From an uncultured Holdemania sp. (lineage in GTDB: Bacteria > Bacillota_I > Bacilli_A > Erysipelotrichales > Erysipelotrichaceae): a DNA stretch of 56,445 nucleotides. Position 1 is the first letter of the stretch. Every line of letters starts with the position of its first letter. Of the stretch, positions 56,414-56,445 are shown piece after piece. The notes under the pieces are model-generated. The model ran no database searches and was not told the DNA's origin. It saw only the letters and a list, made by a program, of their open reading frames with translations. The position numbers and the translations under genes were made by a program. The stretch lies in NCBI GenBank assembly GCA_904395815.1, contig CAJFOC010000001.1, forward strand, positions 1-56,445, in the 5' to 3' direction.

Positions 56414-56445
56414 GAATCTTGTAAAATTGATCTGTGCTTAATCCG
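56414..56445 (+). CRISPR. first CRISPR repeat, cut by the window end
   Basis: CTTGTAAAATTGATCTGTGC (56418-56437) plus the next two bases match the reverse complement of the tracrRNA anti-repeat at 50299-50320, with one A missing. The AT-rich 56354-56413 would be the leader. Only the first ~30 bases of a normal ~36-nt repeat are in view, and no spacer. Confidence 0.75.

Overview
ORGANISM: The window looks like chromosomal DNA of a gut-type Firmicute of the Erysipelotrichia/Holdemania kind. This is an inference from four things: the Bacillus-like gene order cysS-mrnC-rlmB-sigH-rpmG-secE-nusG-rplK-rplA-rplJ-rplL-methyltransferase-rpoB-rpoC; T-box leaders and strong AGGAGG ribosome binding sites; a long RpoB carrying Asn at the rifampicin position, as in Mollicutes relatives; and host-glycan genes (NanE, mannose-family PTS, sulfatase). 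No rRNA or tRNA gene was seen, so the genus is not proven. LAYOUT: 1-6.0 kb holds an aldo/keto reductase and a sugar operon, nanE-EIIC-EIID-EIIB-membrane protein-EIIA, probably for N-acetylmannosamine or a related amino sugar. 6.7-22.4 kb is the housekeeping block: a Cys T-box with cysS, RNA-processing enzymes, a sigma factor, SecE/NusG, L11/L1, an L10 leader with L10/L7-L12, and rpoB/rpoC. 22.5-30 kb has two lipoproteins (cyclophilin-like and flavodoxin), a cupin, a carboxymuconolactone decarboxylase-like protein, glutamate dehydrogenase, a phosphoesterase, a MarR regulator with a sugar-phosphate isomerase, and the CCA-adding enzyme. 30.1-33 kb pairs a PAS/HTH regulator with a divergent KDPG aldolase and KDG kinase. 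33-42 kb is mixed: a cysteine-peptidase-like protein, a MATE exporter, phosphoesterases, a GNAT, a guanylate-kinase-like protein, a class M sirtuin, a phosphoesterase lipoprotein frameshifted at a T8 tract, and an NTF2-GGDEF protein. 42-50 kb has T-box-controlled brnQ, a PfkB kinase, ispF-sulfatase-gluQRS, a ZIP transporter, xpt and a DUF4438 protein. CRISPR: 50.2-56.4 kb is a complete type II CRISPR-Cas locus in the order tracrRNA-cas9-cas1-cas2-fourth gene-repeat. Its coding DNA is more AT-rich than the rest, which suggests transfer. Cas9 is 1220 aa and resembles the compact II-C/SaCas9-like branch. The fourth gene overlaps cas2 by 4 nt and encodes a 318-aa protein with an apparently intact Walker A, a Walker B and an ABC-signature-like segment, unlike the degenerate P-loop known for ordinary Csn2. 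The last ~30 bases of the window match the complement of the tracrRNA anti-repeat, so the window stops inside the first CRISPR repeat. This locus is the best candidate for something poorly described. HOW PARTS WORK TOGETHER: the PTS would deliver a 6-phosphorylated amino sugar to NanE. The KDPG aldolase and KDG kinase would form the end of a hexuronate/Entner-Doudoroff branch. The CRISPR genes supply interference (Cas9 with tracrRNA) and adaptation (Cas1, Cas2, ATPase).
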